Shown here one piece after another: positions 34,918-44,195 of a DNA stretch of 64,000 bases (position 1 is the stretch's first letter; each line of letters opens with the position of its first letter). This DNA is from Pseudomonas mangrovi (lineage in GTDB: Bacteria > Pseudomonadota > Gammaproteobacteria > Pseudomonadales > Pseudomonadaceae), in the NCBI RefSeq assembly GCF_003052585.1, contig NZ_QASN01000006.1, forward strand, positions 211,689-275,688, given 5' to 3'. Below the pieces are notes generated by a model that was not told the origin of the DNA, did not search any database, and saw only the letters and a program-made list of their open reading frames with translations. A program made the position numbers and the translations under genes.

Positions 34918-35970
34918 ATGTCCAGCCAGTCCAGCCCCATGGGCCTGTTCGAACGCTATCTCAGCCTGTGGGTACTGCTGTGCATCGTCGCCGGCACCCT
35001 GCTCGGCCTCTATCTGCCGGCGGCGGCCCAGACAATAGGCGCGCTGCAGGTGGCGCAGGTGAACATCCCGGTCGGCCTGCTGATCTGGGTGATGATCATC
35101 CCGATGCTGATGAAGATCGACTTCGCCGCCCTGCACGAGGTGCGCCGGGAGAAGGCCGGCATCGGCATCACCCTGTTCGTCAACTGGGTGATCAAACCCT
35201 TCTCCATGGCACTGCTCGGCTGGCTATTCATCAAGGTGCTGTTCGCCGACTGGCTGCCGGCCGCCGAGCTGGACAGCTACATGGCCGGGCTGATCCTGCT
35301 GGGTGCGGCGCCCTGCACGGCGATGGTCTTCGTCTGGAGCAACCTGTGTCGCGGCAACGCCAACTTCACCCTGACCCAGGTGGCGCTGAACGACCTGGTG
35401 ATGGTCTTCGCCTTCGCCCCGATAGTCGCGCTGCTGCTCGGGGTGTCCTCGATCCCGGTGCCCTGGGACACCCTGTTGCTGTCGGTGCTGATGTACATCG
35501 TCATCCCGCTGGCCATCGCCCAGGTGCTGCGCGCCCACCTGCGTAAGAGCGGCGAGGCGCAGTTCCAGGCGGCGCTGGCCAGGATCGCGCCGTTCTCCAT
35601 CGTCGCCCTGCTCGCCACCCTGGTGCTGCTGTTCTCCTTCCAGGGCCAGGCGATAGTCGCGCAACCGCTGATCATCGGCATGCTCGCGGTGCCGATCCTG
35701 TTGCAGACGCTGTTCATCGCCGCGCTGGGCTACGGTCTCTGCCGCGCACTGAAGGTACGTCACGACATCGCCGGCCCGGCCAGCATGATCGGTGCGTCGA
35801 ACTTCTTCGAACTGGCGGTGGCGGTGGCCATCGTGCTCTATGGTTTCGACTCGGGCGCGGCACTGGCCACGGTGGTCGGCGTGCTGATCGAGGTGCCGGT
35901 AATGCTCGCCCTGGTGGGTCTGATCAATCGCAGCAAGCCCTGGTACGAGCGCAGCCTGGCACGCGCATAA
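34918..35970 (+). CDS. ACR3 family arsenite efflux transporter
   Basis: This transporter expels arsenite from the cytoplasm using the proton gradient. The 350-residue protein has about ten hydrophobic helices. The family's essential Cys is in LGAAPCTAMVFVWSNL, and PMLMKIDF and the GASNFFELAVAVAI segment are also typical. It starts the rightward arsenic operon, divergent from arsR. It is ACR3, not the unrelated ArsB. Confidence 0.95.
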   Translation: MSSQSSPMGLFERYLSLWVLLCIVAGTLLGLYLPAAAQTIGALQVAQVNIPVGLLIWVMIIPMLMKIDFAALHEVRREKAGIGITLFVNWVIKPFSMALLGWLFIKVLFADWLPAAELDSYMAGLILLGAAPCTAMVFVWSNLCRGNANFTLTQVALNDLVMVFAFAPIVALLLGVSSIPVPWDTLLLSVLMYIVIPLAIAQVLRAHLRKSGEAQFQAALARIAPFSIVALLATLVLLFSFQGQAIVAQPLIIGMLAVPILLQTLFIAALGYGLCRALKVRHDIAGPASMIGASNFFELAVAVAIVLYGFDSGAALATVVGVLIEVPVMLALVGLINRSKPWYERSLARA

Positions 35971-35982
35971 GGAGAGCAGGCG

Positions 35983-36987
35983 ATGGAGGTTTTCCGCTGG
36001 CTGAACGATCAGCTGCTGCGCATGGACTGGCTGGCCGCGCTGGTGCGTCTGCTGGTCGAGGATCTGTTCGGTCTGGACATGAGCAGCCGCATCGGTGGCA
36101 GCCTGCATTTCTTCATCTACGACGTGATCAAGATCTTCATCCTGCTCGGCGTGCTGATCTTCACCATCTCCTGGGTGCAGAGCCACTTCCCGCCGGAGCG
36201 CACCCGGCGCATCCTCGGCCGCCTCAGCGGCTTTCGCGCCAACCTCACCGGTGCCCTGCTCGGCACCGTGACGCCGTTCTGCTCCTGCTCATCGATCCCG
36301 CTGTTCATCGGCTTCACCGGCTCCGGACTGCCGCTGTCGGTGACCTTCTCCTTCCTGATCTCCTCGCCGCTGGTCGACCTGGCCTCGGTGATCCTGCTGG
36401 CCAGCGTGTTCAACTGGAGCGTGGCCCTGGCCTATGTGCTGGTCGGCATCGTTCTCGCGGTGCTTGGTGGCACCCTAATCGGCCGCGCGCAGATGGAGCG
36501 TCACCTGGAACCCTTCGTCCTGCACAGCCCGGTGCTGGACATCCCGCAGCAGCAGCTGACCCGCGCCGACCGCGCCCGCTACGCCTGGGAGCAGGTGCGC
36601 GAGGTGTTCGGCCGGGTCTGGATGTATGTGCTGATCGGGGTCGGCATAGGCGCGCTGATCCACAACTGGCTGCCTGCGCAGTGGATCGAAAGCCTACTCG
36701 GCCAGGACCGTCCCTGGTCGGTGCCGCTGGCGACCCTGGCCGGCATTCCGATGTACGCCGACATCTTCGGCACCCTGCCGATCGCCGAGGCGCTGGTCGC
36801 CAAGGGCGTCGGCCTGGGCACGGCGCTGGCCTTCATGATGGCGGTCACCGCCCTGTCGCTGCCGTCGCTGATCATGCTGCGCAAGGTGGTGCGCCTGCCG
36901 TTGCTGGCGACCTTCGTCGGCATCGTCGTGGTCGGCATCATGCTGATCGGCGTGCTGTTCAATGCCTTCGCCTACCTGCTCATCTGA
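35983..36987 (+). CDS. ArsP-type permease (UPF0718/DUF318)
   Basis: This 334-residue membrane protein has about eight helices in two halves. Each half carries a conserved loop: TPFCSCSSIPLFIGF in the first and GIPMYADIFGTLPIAEAL in the second. Members named ArsP export trivalent organoarsenicals, and others have unknown cargo. It lies 12 bases after acr3 and 21 bases before the small thioredoxin, so they form one operon. The Cys pair CSC could be the metalloid site. Confidence 0.85.
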   Translation: MEVFRWLNDQLLRMDWLAALVRLLVEDLFGLDMSSRIGGSLHFFIYDVIKIFILLGVLIFTISWVQSHFPPERTRRILGRLSGFRANLTGALLGTVTPFCSCSSIPLFIGFTGSGLPLSVTFSFLISSPLVDLASVILLASVFNWSVALAYVLVGIVLAVLGGTLIGRAQMERHLEPFVLHSPVLDIPQQQLTRADRARYAWEQVREVFGRVWMYVLIGVGIGALIHNWLPAQWIESLLGQDRPWSVPLATLAGIPMYADIFGTLPIAEALVAKGVGLGTALAFMMAVTALSLPSLIMLRKVVRLPLLATFVGIVVVGIMLIGVLFNAFAYLLI

Positions 36988-37008
36988 GTCATCACGGAGA
37001 ACACCCAC

Positions 37009-37245
37009 ATGCAGATCAAGATCCTCGGCTCCGGTTGCAAGAAGTGCCTGACCCTGGCCGACAACGCCCGTGCCGCCCTGGCCAGCCTCGGTCGCGAGGC
37101 CCAGATCATCAAGGTCACCGACTTTGCCGAGATCGCCGCCCACGGCGTGATGTCGACCCCGGCGCTGGCGATCGACGACAAGGTCGTCTCGGTGGGCAAG
37201 GTGCTCAGCGCGGACGAGATTGCGGCGCTGCTACCGACGAGCTGA
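37009..37245 (+). CDS. Small thioredoxin-like protein (TM0996/MTH895 type)
   Basis: This 78-residue protein has a thioredoxin fold with an active-site CxxC in GSGCKKCLTL and the cis-Pro strand MSTPALAID. It is last in the acr3-permease-thioredoxin operon. Such proteins often accompany permeases of this type; it may reduce the permease cysteines or a metalloid cargo. It does not look like a general thioredoxin. Confidence 0.9.
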   Translation: MQIKILGSGCKKCLTLADNARAALASLGREAQIIKVTDFAEIAAHGVMSTPALAIDDKVVSVGKVLSADEIAALLPTS

Positions 37246-37315
37246 CGGCGCTCCTCTGTGACGGGCACGGCTTTGCTAGAATCGCCGGCTTTCCCGCACA
37301 GCCCCCGGAGCGCGC

Positions 37316-38350
37316 ATGAGCGAACCCATCCGCCTGACCCAGTACAGCCACGGTGCCGGTTGCGGCTGCAAGATCTCGCCCAAGGTGCTGGAGGTGATCC
37401 TCGCCGGCAGCGGCGCGCAGAACCTCGACCCGAAGCTCTGGGTCGGCAACGCCTCGCGCGATGATGCGGCGGTCTATGCCATCGACGAGCAGCGCGGCGT
37501 GGTCTCCACCACCGACTTCTTCATGCCCATCGTCGATGACCCGTACGACTTCGGCCGCATCGCCGCGACCAACGCGATCAGCGACATCTATGCCATGGGC
37601 GGCGACCCGCTGATGGCCATCGCCATCCTCGGTTGGCCGGTCAACGTGCTGGCGCCGGAAGTGGCCCGCGAGGTGATCCGCGGCGGTCGTGCGGTCTGCG
37701 ACGAAGCCGGCATCCCGCTGGCCGGCGGCCACTCGATCGATGCGCCCGAGCCGATCTTCGGCCTGGCGGTCACCGGCCTGGTCGACAAGCAGCACATGAA
37801 ACGCAACGACACCGCCAGCGCCGGCTGCAGGCTCTACCTGACCAAGCCGCTGGGCATCGGCATCCTCACCACCGCAGAAAAGAAGGCCAGGCTGCGCGAG
37901 CAGGATGTCGGCCTGGCACGGGACTGGATGTGCACCCTGAACAAGCCCGGCAGTCGCTTCGGCAAGCTCGCCGGCGTGCAGGCGATGACCGACGTCACCG
38001 GCTTCGGCCTGCTCGGCCACCTGGTCGAGATGGCCGATGGCAGCGGGCTGACCGCGCACCTGGACTACGCCGCAGTGCCGCGCATCGCCGGCGTCGAGCA
38101 CTACCTGGCCGAGGGTTGCGTGCCCGGCGGCACCCTGCGCAACTTTGACAGTTACGGCGAGCGCATCGCCGCGCTGTCCGAAGAGCAGAAACTGCTGCTA
38201 TGCGACCCGCAGACCAGCGGCGGACTGCTGGTCGCAGTGACGCCTGCGGGCGAGGCCGAATTCCTTGCCGTGGCTGCCGAGCAGGGCCTGACGCTTGCGC
38301 CGATCGGCGAGCTGCGCGCCCGACAGAGCCACGCGGTAGAGGTGCACTGA
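37316..38350 (+). CDS. selD: Selenide, water dikinase
   Basis: SelD makes selenophosphate from selenide and ATP. This 344-residue protein has the glycine-rich N-terminus with C16 and K19 (GAGCGCKIS), matching the essential C17 and K20 of E. coli. The nucleophile position is Cys, not selenocysteine. Other conserved pieces are [13 protein letters not shown] and TSGGLLVA. Its stop overlaps the mnmH start by one base (TGATG), so the donor enzyme and its user are made together. Confidence 0.97.
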   Translation: MSEPIRLTQYSHGAGCGCKISPKVLEVILAGSGAQNLDPKLWVGNASRDDAAVYAIDEQRGVVSTTDFFMPIVDDPYDFGRIAATNAISDIYAMGGDPLMAIAILGWPVNVLAPEVAREVIRGGRAVCDEAGIPLAGGHSIDAPEPIFGLAVTGLVDKQHMKRNDTASAGCRLYLTKPLGIGILTTAEKKARLREQDVGLARDWMCTLNKPGSRFGKLAGVQAMTDVTGFGLLGHLVEMADGSGLTAHLDYAAVPRIAGVEHYLAEGCVPGGTLRNFDSYGERIAALSEEQKLLLCDPQTSGGLLVAVTPAGEAEFLAVAAEQGLTLAPIGELRARQSHAVEVH

Positions 38351-39453
38351 TGCGCGACAACAGTGCCGACTACCGCGCCATCTTCCTCGGCGACCTGCCG
38401 CTGATGGACGCCCGCGCCCCGGTGGAATTTTCCAAGGGCGCCTTTCCGACCGCGATCAACCGTCCGCTGATGAACGACATCGAGCGGCAGAAGGTCGGCA
38501 CCTGCTACAAGATGCACGGCCAGCAGGCCGCCATCGAGCTGGGCCACCGGCTGGTCAGCGGCGCCACCAAGGCCGACCGCATCGAAGCCTGGGCCGCTTT
38601 TGCCCGCGCCAATCCGAACGGCTACCTGTACTGCTTCCGCGGCGGCCTGCGCTCGCAGATCACCCAGCAGTGGCTCAAGGAGGAAGCCGGCATCGACTAC
38701 CCGCGCGTGCTCGGCGGCTACAAGGCGATGCGCACCTTTCTGATCGAGACCACCGAGGCGGCCATCGGCGAATGCGATTTCGTCATCGTCGGCGGCATGA
38801 CCGGCACCGGCAAGACCGAGGTGCTGGCGCAACTGGACAATGCCGTCGACCTGGAAGGCCACGCCAACCACCGCGGCTCCAGCTTCGGCAAGCGCGCCAC
38901 CCCGCAGCCGGGGCAGATCGACTTCGAGAACCGCCTGGCCATCGACCTGCTCAAGCGCCGCGCCGCCGGCGGCGAGGCCTTCGTCCTCGAAGACGAGAGC
39001 CGGATGATCGGCAGCTGCTCGCTGCCGCTGCCGCTGCACCAGGGCATGCAGCGCTTCCCGCTGGTCTGGCTGGAAGACAGCCTGGAGGGTCGCGTGGAAC
39101 GCATCCTGCGCGACTATGTGATCGACCTGGGTGCCGAGTTCATCGCCCTGCACGGCGCCGAGGTCGGTTTTCCCGCCTTTGCCGAGCGCCTGCAGCAGAG
39201 CCTGGCGAACATCGTCAAACGGCTCGGCGGCGAACGCTACCAGCGCCTCGCGCTGCTGATGGACCAGGCGCTCGCCGAACAGGCCCGCAGCGGTTCGGTA
39301 GACCTGCACCGCGCCTGGATCGAAGGCCTGCTCGGCGAATACTATGACCCGATGTACGCCTACCAGCGCGAGAGCAAGGCCGAACGCATCGAATTCGCCG
39401 GCGACCAGCAGGCGGTGGTCGAGTACCTGCGCACTCGCAAACAGCGGGCGTGA
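38350..39453 (+). CDS. mnmH: tRNA 2-selenouridine synthase
   Basis: MnmH (SelU/YbbB) converts 2-thiouridine at the wobble position of tRNAs for Lys, Glu and Gln to 2-selenouridine through a geranylated intermediate. This 367-residue protein has an N-terminal rhodanese domain with the active Cys in [11 protein letters not shown] and a P-loop domain with [12 protein letters not shown]. The ATG lies within the TGATG overlap with selD. It uses the selenophosphate made by SelD. Confidence 0.96.
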   Translation: MRDNSADYRAIFLGDLPLMDARAPVEFSKGAFPTAINRPLMNDIERQKVGTCYKMHGQQAAIELGHRLVSGATKADRIEAWAAFARANPNGYLYCFRGGLRSQITQQWLKEEAGIDYPRVLGGYKAMRTFLIETTEAAIGECDFVIVGGMTGTGKTEVLAQLDNAVDLEGHANHRGSSFGKRATPQPGQIDFENRLAIDLLKRRAAGGEAFVLEDESRMIGSCSLPLPLHQGMQRFPLVWLEDSLEGRVERILRDYVIDLGAEFIALHGAEVGFPAFAERLQQSLANIVKRLGGERYQRLALLMDQALAEQARSGSVDLHRAWIEGLLGEYYDPMYAYQRESKAERIEFAGDQQAVVEYLRTRKQRA

Positions 39454-39486
39454 TCCACGCCCGTAGGGCGCAAGAACCGCAGGGCA

Positions 39487-39517
39487 TTGCACCCTCCCGG
39501 CGGGCAGCACCTATAAT
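39487..39517 (+). promoter_or_regulatory. Sigma-70-like promoter for the ABC importer operon
   Basis: TTGCAC at 39487-39492 and a perfect TATAAT at 39512-39517, 58 bases before the substrate-binding protein ATG. The 19-base spacer is slightly long. A partial intergenic repeat (gtagggcgcaagaaccgcag) lies just upstream. Confidence 0.6.
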
Positions 39518-39574
39518 CGCGGCCTCGCGCCGCCGTACAGGCGCACTTTTCCGCTATTGAACCGGAGAATTTCC

Positions 39575-40426
39575 ATGCTCAAGCATTCCCTGGCGCTTGC
39601 CGCCGGCGTCGCCCTGTCCCTGTCCGCCGTTTTTTCCCAAGCTGCCGAGACGCTGCGGGTTTCCGCGATTCCCGATGAGGCACCCACCGAACTGCTGCGC
39701 AAGTTCGAGCCGCTGGGCGCCTACCTGGAGCAGGAGCTGGGCATGCCGGTGAAATTCGTTCCGGTTTCCGACTACGCCGCGGTGGTCGAGGCCCTGGCGG
39801 CTGACCGCGTCGACCTGGCCTGGCTCGGCGGCTTCACCTTCGTGCAGACCCGCCTGAAGACCGGCAATGCCATCCCGCTGGTACAGCGCGAACAGGATGC
39901 AGTGTTCACCAGCAAGTTCATCACCGCCGACCCGGCCGTGAAGACCCTCGCGGACCTGAAGGGCAAGACCTTCGCCTTCGGCTCGGTGTCCTCGACCTCC
40001 GGCAGCCTGATGCCGCGCTACTTCATGCTCAAGGACGACATCACCCCGGAGAAATTCTTCAGCCGCGTCGCCTACTCCGGCGCGCATGACGCCACCGTGG
40101 CCTGGGTCCAGGCCGGCAAGGCCGACGCCGGTGTGCTGAACGCCTCGGTGTGGGACAAGCTGGTCGCCGCCGGCAAGGTCGACACCGACAAGGTCCGCGT
40201 CTTCGCCACCACCGAGCCCTACTACGACTACAACTGGACGGTGCGCGGTAACCTCGATCCGCAGCTGACCGCGAAGATCAAGGCCGCCTTCCTCGCCCTC
40301 GATCCGAGCAATCCCGAGCACAAGGCGATCCTCGACCTGCAGGCCGCCAGCCGCTTCATCGAGACCCGCCCGGAAAACTACCAGAGCATCGAGCAGGCAG
40401 CCCGCGACGCCGGCCTGCTGAAGTGA
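39575..40426 (+). CDS. Putative selenate ABC transporter, substrate-binding protein
   Basis: This 283-residue exported protein has a signal peptide (residues 1-24, cut near SQAAET) and the type II periplasmic binding fold of the PhnD/SsuA group (DLAWLGGFTFVQ, SGAHDATVAWVQAGKADAG). Its family is annotated as the putative selenate binding protein found beside selD and mnmH. That position supports it here, but transport has not been shown. The start at 39575 follows CGGAG. Confidence 0.85.
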   Translation: MLKHSLALAAGVALSLSAVFSQAAETLRVSAIPDEAPTELLRKFEPLGAYLEQELGMPVKFVPVSDYAAVVEALAADRVDLAWLGGFTFVQTRLKTGNAIPLVQREQDAVFTSKFITADPAVKTLADLKGKTFAFGSVSSTSGSLMPRYFMLKDDITPEKFFSRVAYSGAHDATVAWVQAGKADAGVLNASVWDKLVAAGKVDTDKVRVFATTEPYYDYNWTVRGNLDPQLTAKIKAAFLALDPSNPEHKAILDLQAASRFIETRPENYQSIEQAARDAGLLK

Positions 40427-41223
40427 CCATCCGGCTGCACGGCGTGGGTCTGACCCACGCCAACGGCACCCGTGCGCTCGCCGATATCGACCTGCGCATC
40501 GAGCACGGCGAGCGGGTGGCGCTGATCGGCCCGTCCGGCGCCGGCAAGACCACCCTGCTGCGCCTGCTCGCCAGTGCCCTGCTACCCAGCAGTGGCGATC
40601 TGGAACTGCTTGGCGAGAATCCCTGGCGCCTGTCTGGCCGCGCCCGGCAGAAACTGCGCCGGCGCATCGGCCTGATCCATCAGAGCCCGCCCCTGCCACC
40701 GCGCCAGCGCGTGGTGACCGCCGTCGCGGCCGGCAGGCTCGGCCAGTGGTCGCTGGCACGGGCGCTGGTCAACCTGCTGTATCCGCTGGACATCCCCGGC
40801 GTGCGCGGCGAGCTGGCGCGCCTGGACCTGGCCGACAAGCTGTTCCAGCGCTGCGACCAGCTCTCCGGCGGCCAGTTGCAGCGCGCCGGCATCGCCCGCG
40901 TGCTGTACCAGGCGCCGCAGCTGATCCTGGCGGACGAGCCGGTCTCGGCGATGGATCCGGTGCTGGCCGGCCATACCCTGTCGGTGCTCGGCCGCGAAGC
41001 GCAGAACCGCGGCATCACCCTGATCGCCAGCCTGCATGCGGTGGAACTGGCGCTGGCGCACTTCCCCCGGGTGATCGGCCTGCGCGACGGGCACGTGCTG
41101 TTTGATCGCCCCGCCGCCGAGGTCTCGCCCGAGGAGCTCGCCGCGCTCTATGCCAACGAGCAGCTGCAGCCGCCCGGCGATGCCCGCCCGCTGCACAACG
41201 AACTGCAGGTGCAGCGCTGCTGA
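40423..41223 (+). CDS. Putative selenate ABC transporter, ATP-binding protein
   Basis: This 266-residue ATPase has Walker A GPSGAGKTTLL, a Q-loop in IGLIHQSPPL, the signature LSGGQLQRA, and Walker B LILADEPVSAMDP. The H-loop His is in ASLHAVEL. It is closest to PhnC-type ATPases. The GTG start overlaps the stop of the binding-protein gene by four bases. It energises import by the two following permeases. Confidence 0.9.
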   Translation: MTIRLHGVGLTHANGTRALADIDLRIEHGERVALIGPSGAGKTTLLRLLASALLPSSGDLELLGENPWRLSGRARQKLRRRIGLIHQSPPLPPRQRVVTAVAAGRLGQWSLARALVNLLYPLDIPGVRGELARLDLADKLFQRCDQLSGGQLQRAGIARVLYQAPQLILADEPVSAMDPVLAGHTLSVLGREAQNRGITLIASLHAVELALAHFPRVIGLRDGHVLFDRPAAEVSPEELAALYANEQLQPPGDARPLHNELQVQRC

Positions 41224-42047
41224 TGAACGCTGCCCGCCACGATCCGGCTGCCCTGCCGCGCCTGGCGCTGACCGTGCTGGCACTGGTCCTGCTGTGGCCG
41301 GCGCTGTCGCTCAGCGAGCTGAACCTGGGCGTACTGCTGGATCAGGACAATGCCCGGACCATGGGGCGCTTCGTCGCCGACTTCTGGCCGCCGGCACATC
41401 AGGGCGATTTTCTCCTGCTGCTCTGGCGCGCGACCCTGGAAACCCTGGCCATCGCCACCGCCGGCATGGCCCTGGCGCTGGCACTGGCCCTGCCCGCCGG
41501 GCTGGCTGCCAGCCGCGTCCTGTCGCTGTCCGCGCTGCATCGCGGCGGCCGGCCGGCCTGGTGGTCGCTGCTGGCGCGCTGGCCGGTGCGCGGCTTGCTG
41601 ATCGTGCTGCGCAGCGTGCCGGAAATCGTCTGGGCGCTGCTCTTCGTACGTGCCGTGGGCCTGGGGCCGACCGCCGGCGTGCTGGCCATCGCCATCACCT
41701 ACGCCGGCATGCTCGGCAAGGTCTACGCGGAGATCTTCGAGTCGGTCGACCCGCGCCCGGCGCGCGCCCTGCTCGGTGCCGGCAGCTCGCGGCTTGGCGC
41801 GTTCTTCTACGGTGTGCTGCCGAATGCCGCGGGCGAGATGCTCTCCTACAGCGTCTACCGCTGGGAATGCGCGATCCGCGCCTCGGTGGTGATGGGTTTC
41901 GTCGGCGCTGGCGGGCTGGGCCAGCAGATCGACCTGTCGATGCGCATGTTCGCCGGTGGTGAAGTCGCCAGCATGCTGCTGGTGTTCCTCGCCCTGGTGC
42001 TGCTGGCCGACCAGTTCAGCCGCCTGCTGCGGGCGCGCCTGACATGA
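41223..42047 (+). CDS. Putative selenate ABC transporter, permease 1
   Basis: This 274-residue protein has about six membrane helices and a PhnE-like permease domain. The EAA loop region is EIFESVDPRPARALLGAGSS, which docks with the ATPase. Its ATG shares one base with the ATPase stop (TGATG). The C-terminal part has FVGAGGLGQQID, a motif repeated in permease 2. Confidence 0.88.
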   Translation: MNAARHDPAALPRLALTVLALVLLWPALSLSELNLGVLLDQDNARTMGRFVADFWPPAHQGDFLLLLWRATLETLAIATAGMALALALALPAGLAASRVLSLSALHRGGRPAWWSLLARWPVRGLLIVLRSVPEIVWALLFVRAVGLGPTAGVLAIAITYAGMLGKVYAEIFESVDPRPARALLGAGSSRLGAFFYGVLPNAAGEMLSYSVYRWECAIRASVVMGFVGAGGLGQQIDLSMRMFAGGEVASMLLVFLALVLLADQFSRLLRARLT

Positions 42048-42811
42048 GCCGCGCCCTCAACTACCTGCTGCTGGCTGCGCTGCTGCTGGCGGTGGCGGCC
42101 TCGTTCCGCTTCCTGCAGATCGACCTGAGTGAGCTGACCAGCCGCGAGTCGCTCAGGCAGATGGGCGACTACGCCAGCGGCTTCCTGCAGCCGGACTTTT
42201 CCGCGCCGCACCTGGCCGCCATCGGCCGCGGCGCGCTGGAAACCCTGGCCATGTCGGCCGTCGGCACACTGCTCGCCGCCCTGCTCGGCCTGCTCCTGGC
42301 GCTACCGGCCGCCGGCCGCTGCGGTGCCCTGGCGCTGCATGCCACGCGCCTGCTGCTCAACGCGCTACGCGCCATTCCGGAGCTGGTCTGGGCGGCGCTG
42401 ATGGTGCTGGCCGCAGGCCTCGGCCCGAACGCCGGCACCCTGGCGCTGGCACTGCACACCGCCGGCGTGCTCGGCCGACTGTTCGCCGAAGCGCTGGAGA
42501 ACACCCCCGCCGAGCCGGCCGAGGCCATCCGCCTGGCCGGTGGCGGACGCATCGCCGCCTTCTGCTACGGCACCCTGCCGGGGGTCTGGCCGCAGCTGCT
42601 GGCCTACAGCCTGTATCGCTGGGAGAACAACATCCGCATGGCCAGCGTGCTCGGCTTCGTCGGCGCCGGCGGGCTGGGGCAGATGCTCTATGTCAGCCTG
42701 AGCCTGTTCCAGGAAGCCCAGGCCGCCAGCGTGATCCTCGCCATGCTGTTGCTGGTACTGGCGGTGGATGCCCTGAGCGCCTGGTCACGCCAGCGCTGGG
42801 TCAGCCAGTGA
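42044..42811 (+). CDS. Putative selenate ABC transporter, permease 2
   Basis: This 255-residue PhnE-like permease has about six helices. The EAA-type loop is EALENTPAEPAEAIRLAGGG and FVGAGGLGQML is shared with permease 1. It overlaps permease 1 by four bases (ATGA). The two permeases probably form a heterodimeric channel. It is the last gene of the selenium block before a repeat-rich spacer. Confidence 0.88.
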   Translation: MSRALNYLLLAALLLAVAASFRFLQIDLSELTSRESLRQMGDYASGFLQPDFSAPHLAAIGRGALETLAMSAVGTLLAALLGLLLALPAAGRCGALALHATRLLLNALRAIPELVWAALMVLAAGLGPNAGTLALALHTAGVLGRLFAEALENTPAEPAEAIRLAGGGRIAAFCYGTLPGVWPQLLAYSLYRWENNIRMASVLGFVGAGGLGQMLYVSLSLFQEAQAASVILAMLLLVLAVDALSAWSRQRWVSQ

Positions 42812-42920
42812 GCACGACGCCGGTCCTCGGGACTCGCGTTGCTCGGCGCCAACCTACGGCCGTCGTGAAGGACACAAGCTTTGCGCAACGGACTGGTGGA
42901 TAAACAGAGCGTTATTGATT

Positions 42921-43250
42921 CGTAGGGTGGCGCCGAGCCTGCGAGGCCCGACAGGCCATGCCTCGACCTCCAACCCGTGAGACGTTGAGCCTTGCGGCCC
43001 AACCTACAGGACCGTGACGCGGCTGAAGACCCTGCGGCCCGTAGGTTGGCGCCGAGCCTGCGAGGCCCAACACGCCGCACCCAACCTCCTACCCCGCGCC
43101 AGACGTTGGGCCTTGCGGCCCAACCTACGGGACCGTGACGCGGCTGAAGACCCTGCGGCCCGTAGGTTGGCGCCGAGCCTGCGAGGCCCGACAGGCCATA
43201 CCGCGACCTCCGAGCTGTGGCGGACGTTGGGCCTTGCGGCCCGACCTACG
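42921..43250. repeat. Three tandem units of about 120 bases
   Basis: Each unit opens cgtagg(g/t)tggcgccgag and holds an inverted partner ending cggcccaacctac or similar. Starts are at 42921, 43040 and 43161. The linker gaccgtgacgcggctgaaga is kept between units. The right end supplies the TAG stop of tcdA (43248-43246). Nothing else is seen in the 42812-43245 spacer. Confidence 0.8.
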
Positions 43251-44043
43251 CGCGTTCGCTCGGCCTGCGGGCACCGGCGACCAGCTTTTCCACCGCCTTG
43301 GCCGCCGCGACCATGCCGAAACTGGCGGTGACCATCATCGAGGCGCCGAAGCCGCCGGCACAGTCGAGCTTGACCCCTTCGCCGACGAAGCTCTTGCTCT
43401 GGCAGACCCCGCCATCCGGGCTGGGATAGCGCAGCTGCTCGGTGGAGAACACGCAGGGCACGCTATAGTTGCGCCCCGCCGTGCGCGAGAAGCCGTAGTC
43501 GCGGCGCAGCGTGGAGCGCACCTTGGCCGCCAGCGGATCGTTGAAGGTCTTGTTCAGGTCGGCCACGCGGATCTGCGTCGGGTCGACCTGACCGCCGGCG
43601 CCGCCGGTGGTCACCAGGCCGATCTTGCGCCGCTTGCACCAGGCGATCAGCGCCGCCTTGGCCGCCACGCCATCGATGCAGTCGAGGACGAAATCCAACT
43701 GCTCGGTGATGCACTCGGCCATGTTGTCGCGGCTGACGAAGTCGGCCACCGGATGCACCGCGCAGGCCGGATTGATCGCCCGCAGCCGCTCGGCCAGCAC
43801 CTCGACCTTGGGCCGGCCGATGGTGTCGGCCAGCGCATGCGACTGGCGATTGCTGTTGGTCACGCAAACGTCGTCCAGATCGAACAGGCTGATCTCGCCC
43901 ACGCCGGAGCGGACCAGCGCCTCGGCCGCCCAGGAACCGACGCCGCCAATGCCGACCACCGCCACATGGGCCGCCGCCAATCGTTCAAGCCCTTCATTGC
44001 CATAGAGCCGGCCGATGCCGCCGAAGCGTTGCAGATCGGGCAT
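43246..44043 (-). CDS. tcdA: tRNA threonylcarbamoyladenosine dehydratase
   Basis: TcdA (CsdL) cyclises t6A37 to ct6A37 in tRNA using ATP. This 265-residue E1-like protein has the nucleotide loop GIGGVGSWAAEAL, the TNSNRQSHAL segment, and the strand DFVLDCIDGVAAKAAL. A C-terminal hydrophobic helix (GGFGASMMVTASFGMVAAAK) is typical. The start is set at 44043 (MPDLQRFGGIGRLYG); two earlier ATGs lack a ribosome site. The last codons and stop lie in the adjacent repeat. Confidence 0.93.
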   Translation of the reverse strand: MPDLQRFGGIGRLYGNEGLERLAAAHVAVVGIGGVGSWAAEALVRSGVGEISLFDLDDVCVTNSNRQSHALADTIGRPKVEVLAERLRAINPACAVHPVADFVSRDNMAECITEQLDFVLDCIDGVAAKAALIAWCKRRKIGLVTTGGAGGQVDPTQIRVADLNKTFNDPLAAKVRSTLRRDYGFSRTAGRNYSVPCVFSTEQLRYPSPDGGVCQSKSFVGEGVKLDCAGGFGASMMVTASFGMVAAAKAVEKLVAGARRPSERA

Positions 44044-44195
44044 GTTCGCCTCGCCTGGAGAGTGCAGAAAGGCGCGCATTATAAGCAGCACCGCGCGCTG
44101 CTACCCAAGCGCGCTGAATACCCGACCATTCGTCGCAATGGCGAGTGCGCAGGCTATAGTCCAGACCACTGAACAAGCATTCACAGGACGCTCCG

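Noticed and set aside
35983..36987. Calling the permease ArsB
   Set aside because: It has the CSC and GIPMYAD loops of the UPF0718/ArsP group, and ACR3 already fills the arsenite exporter role.
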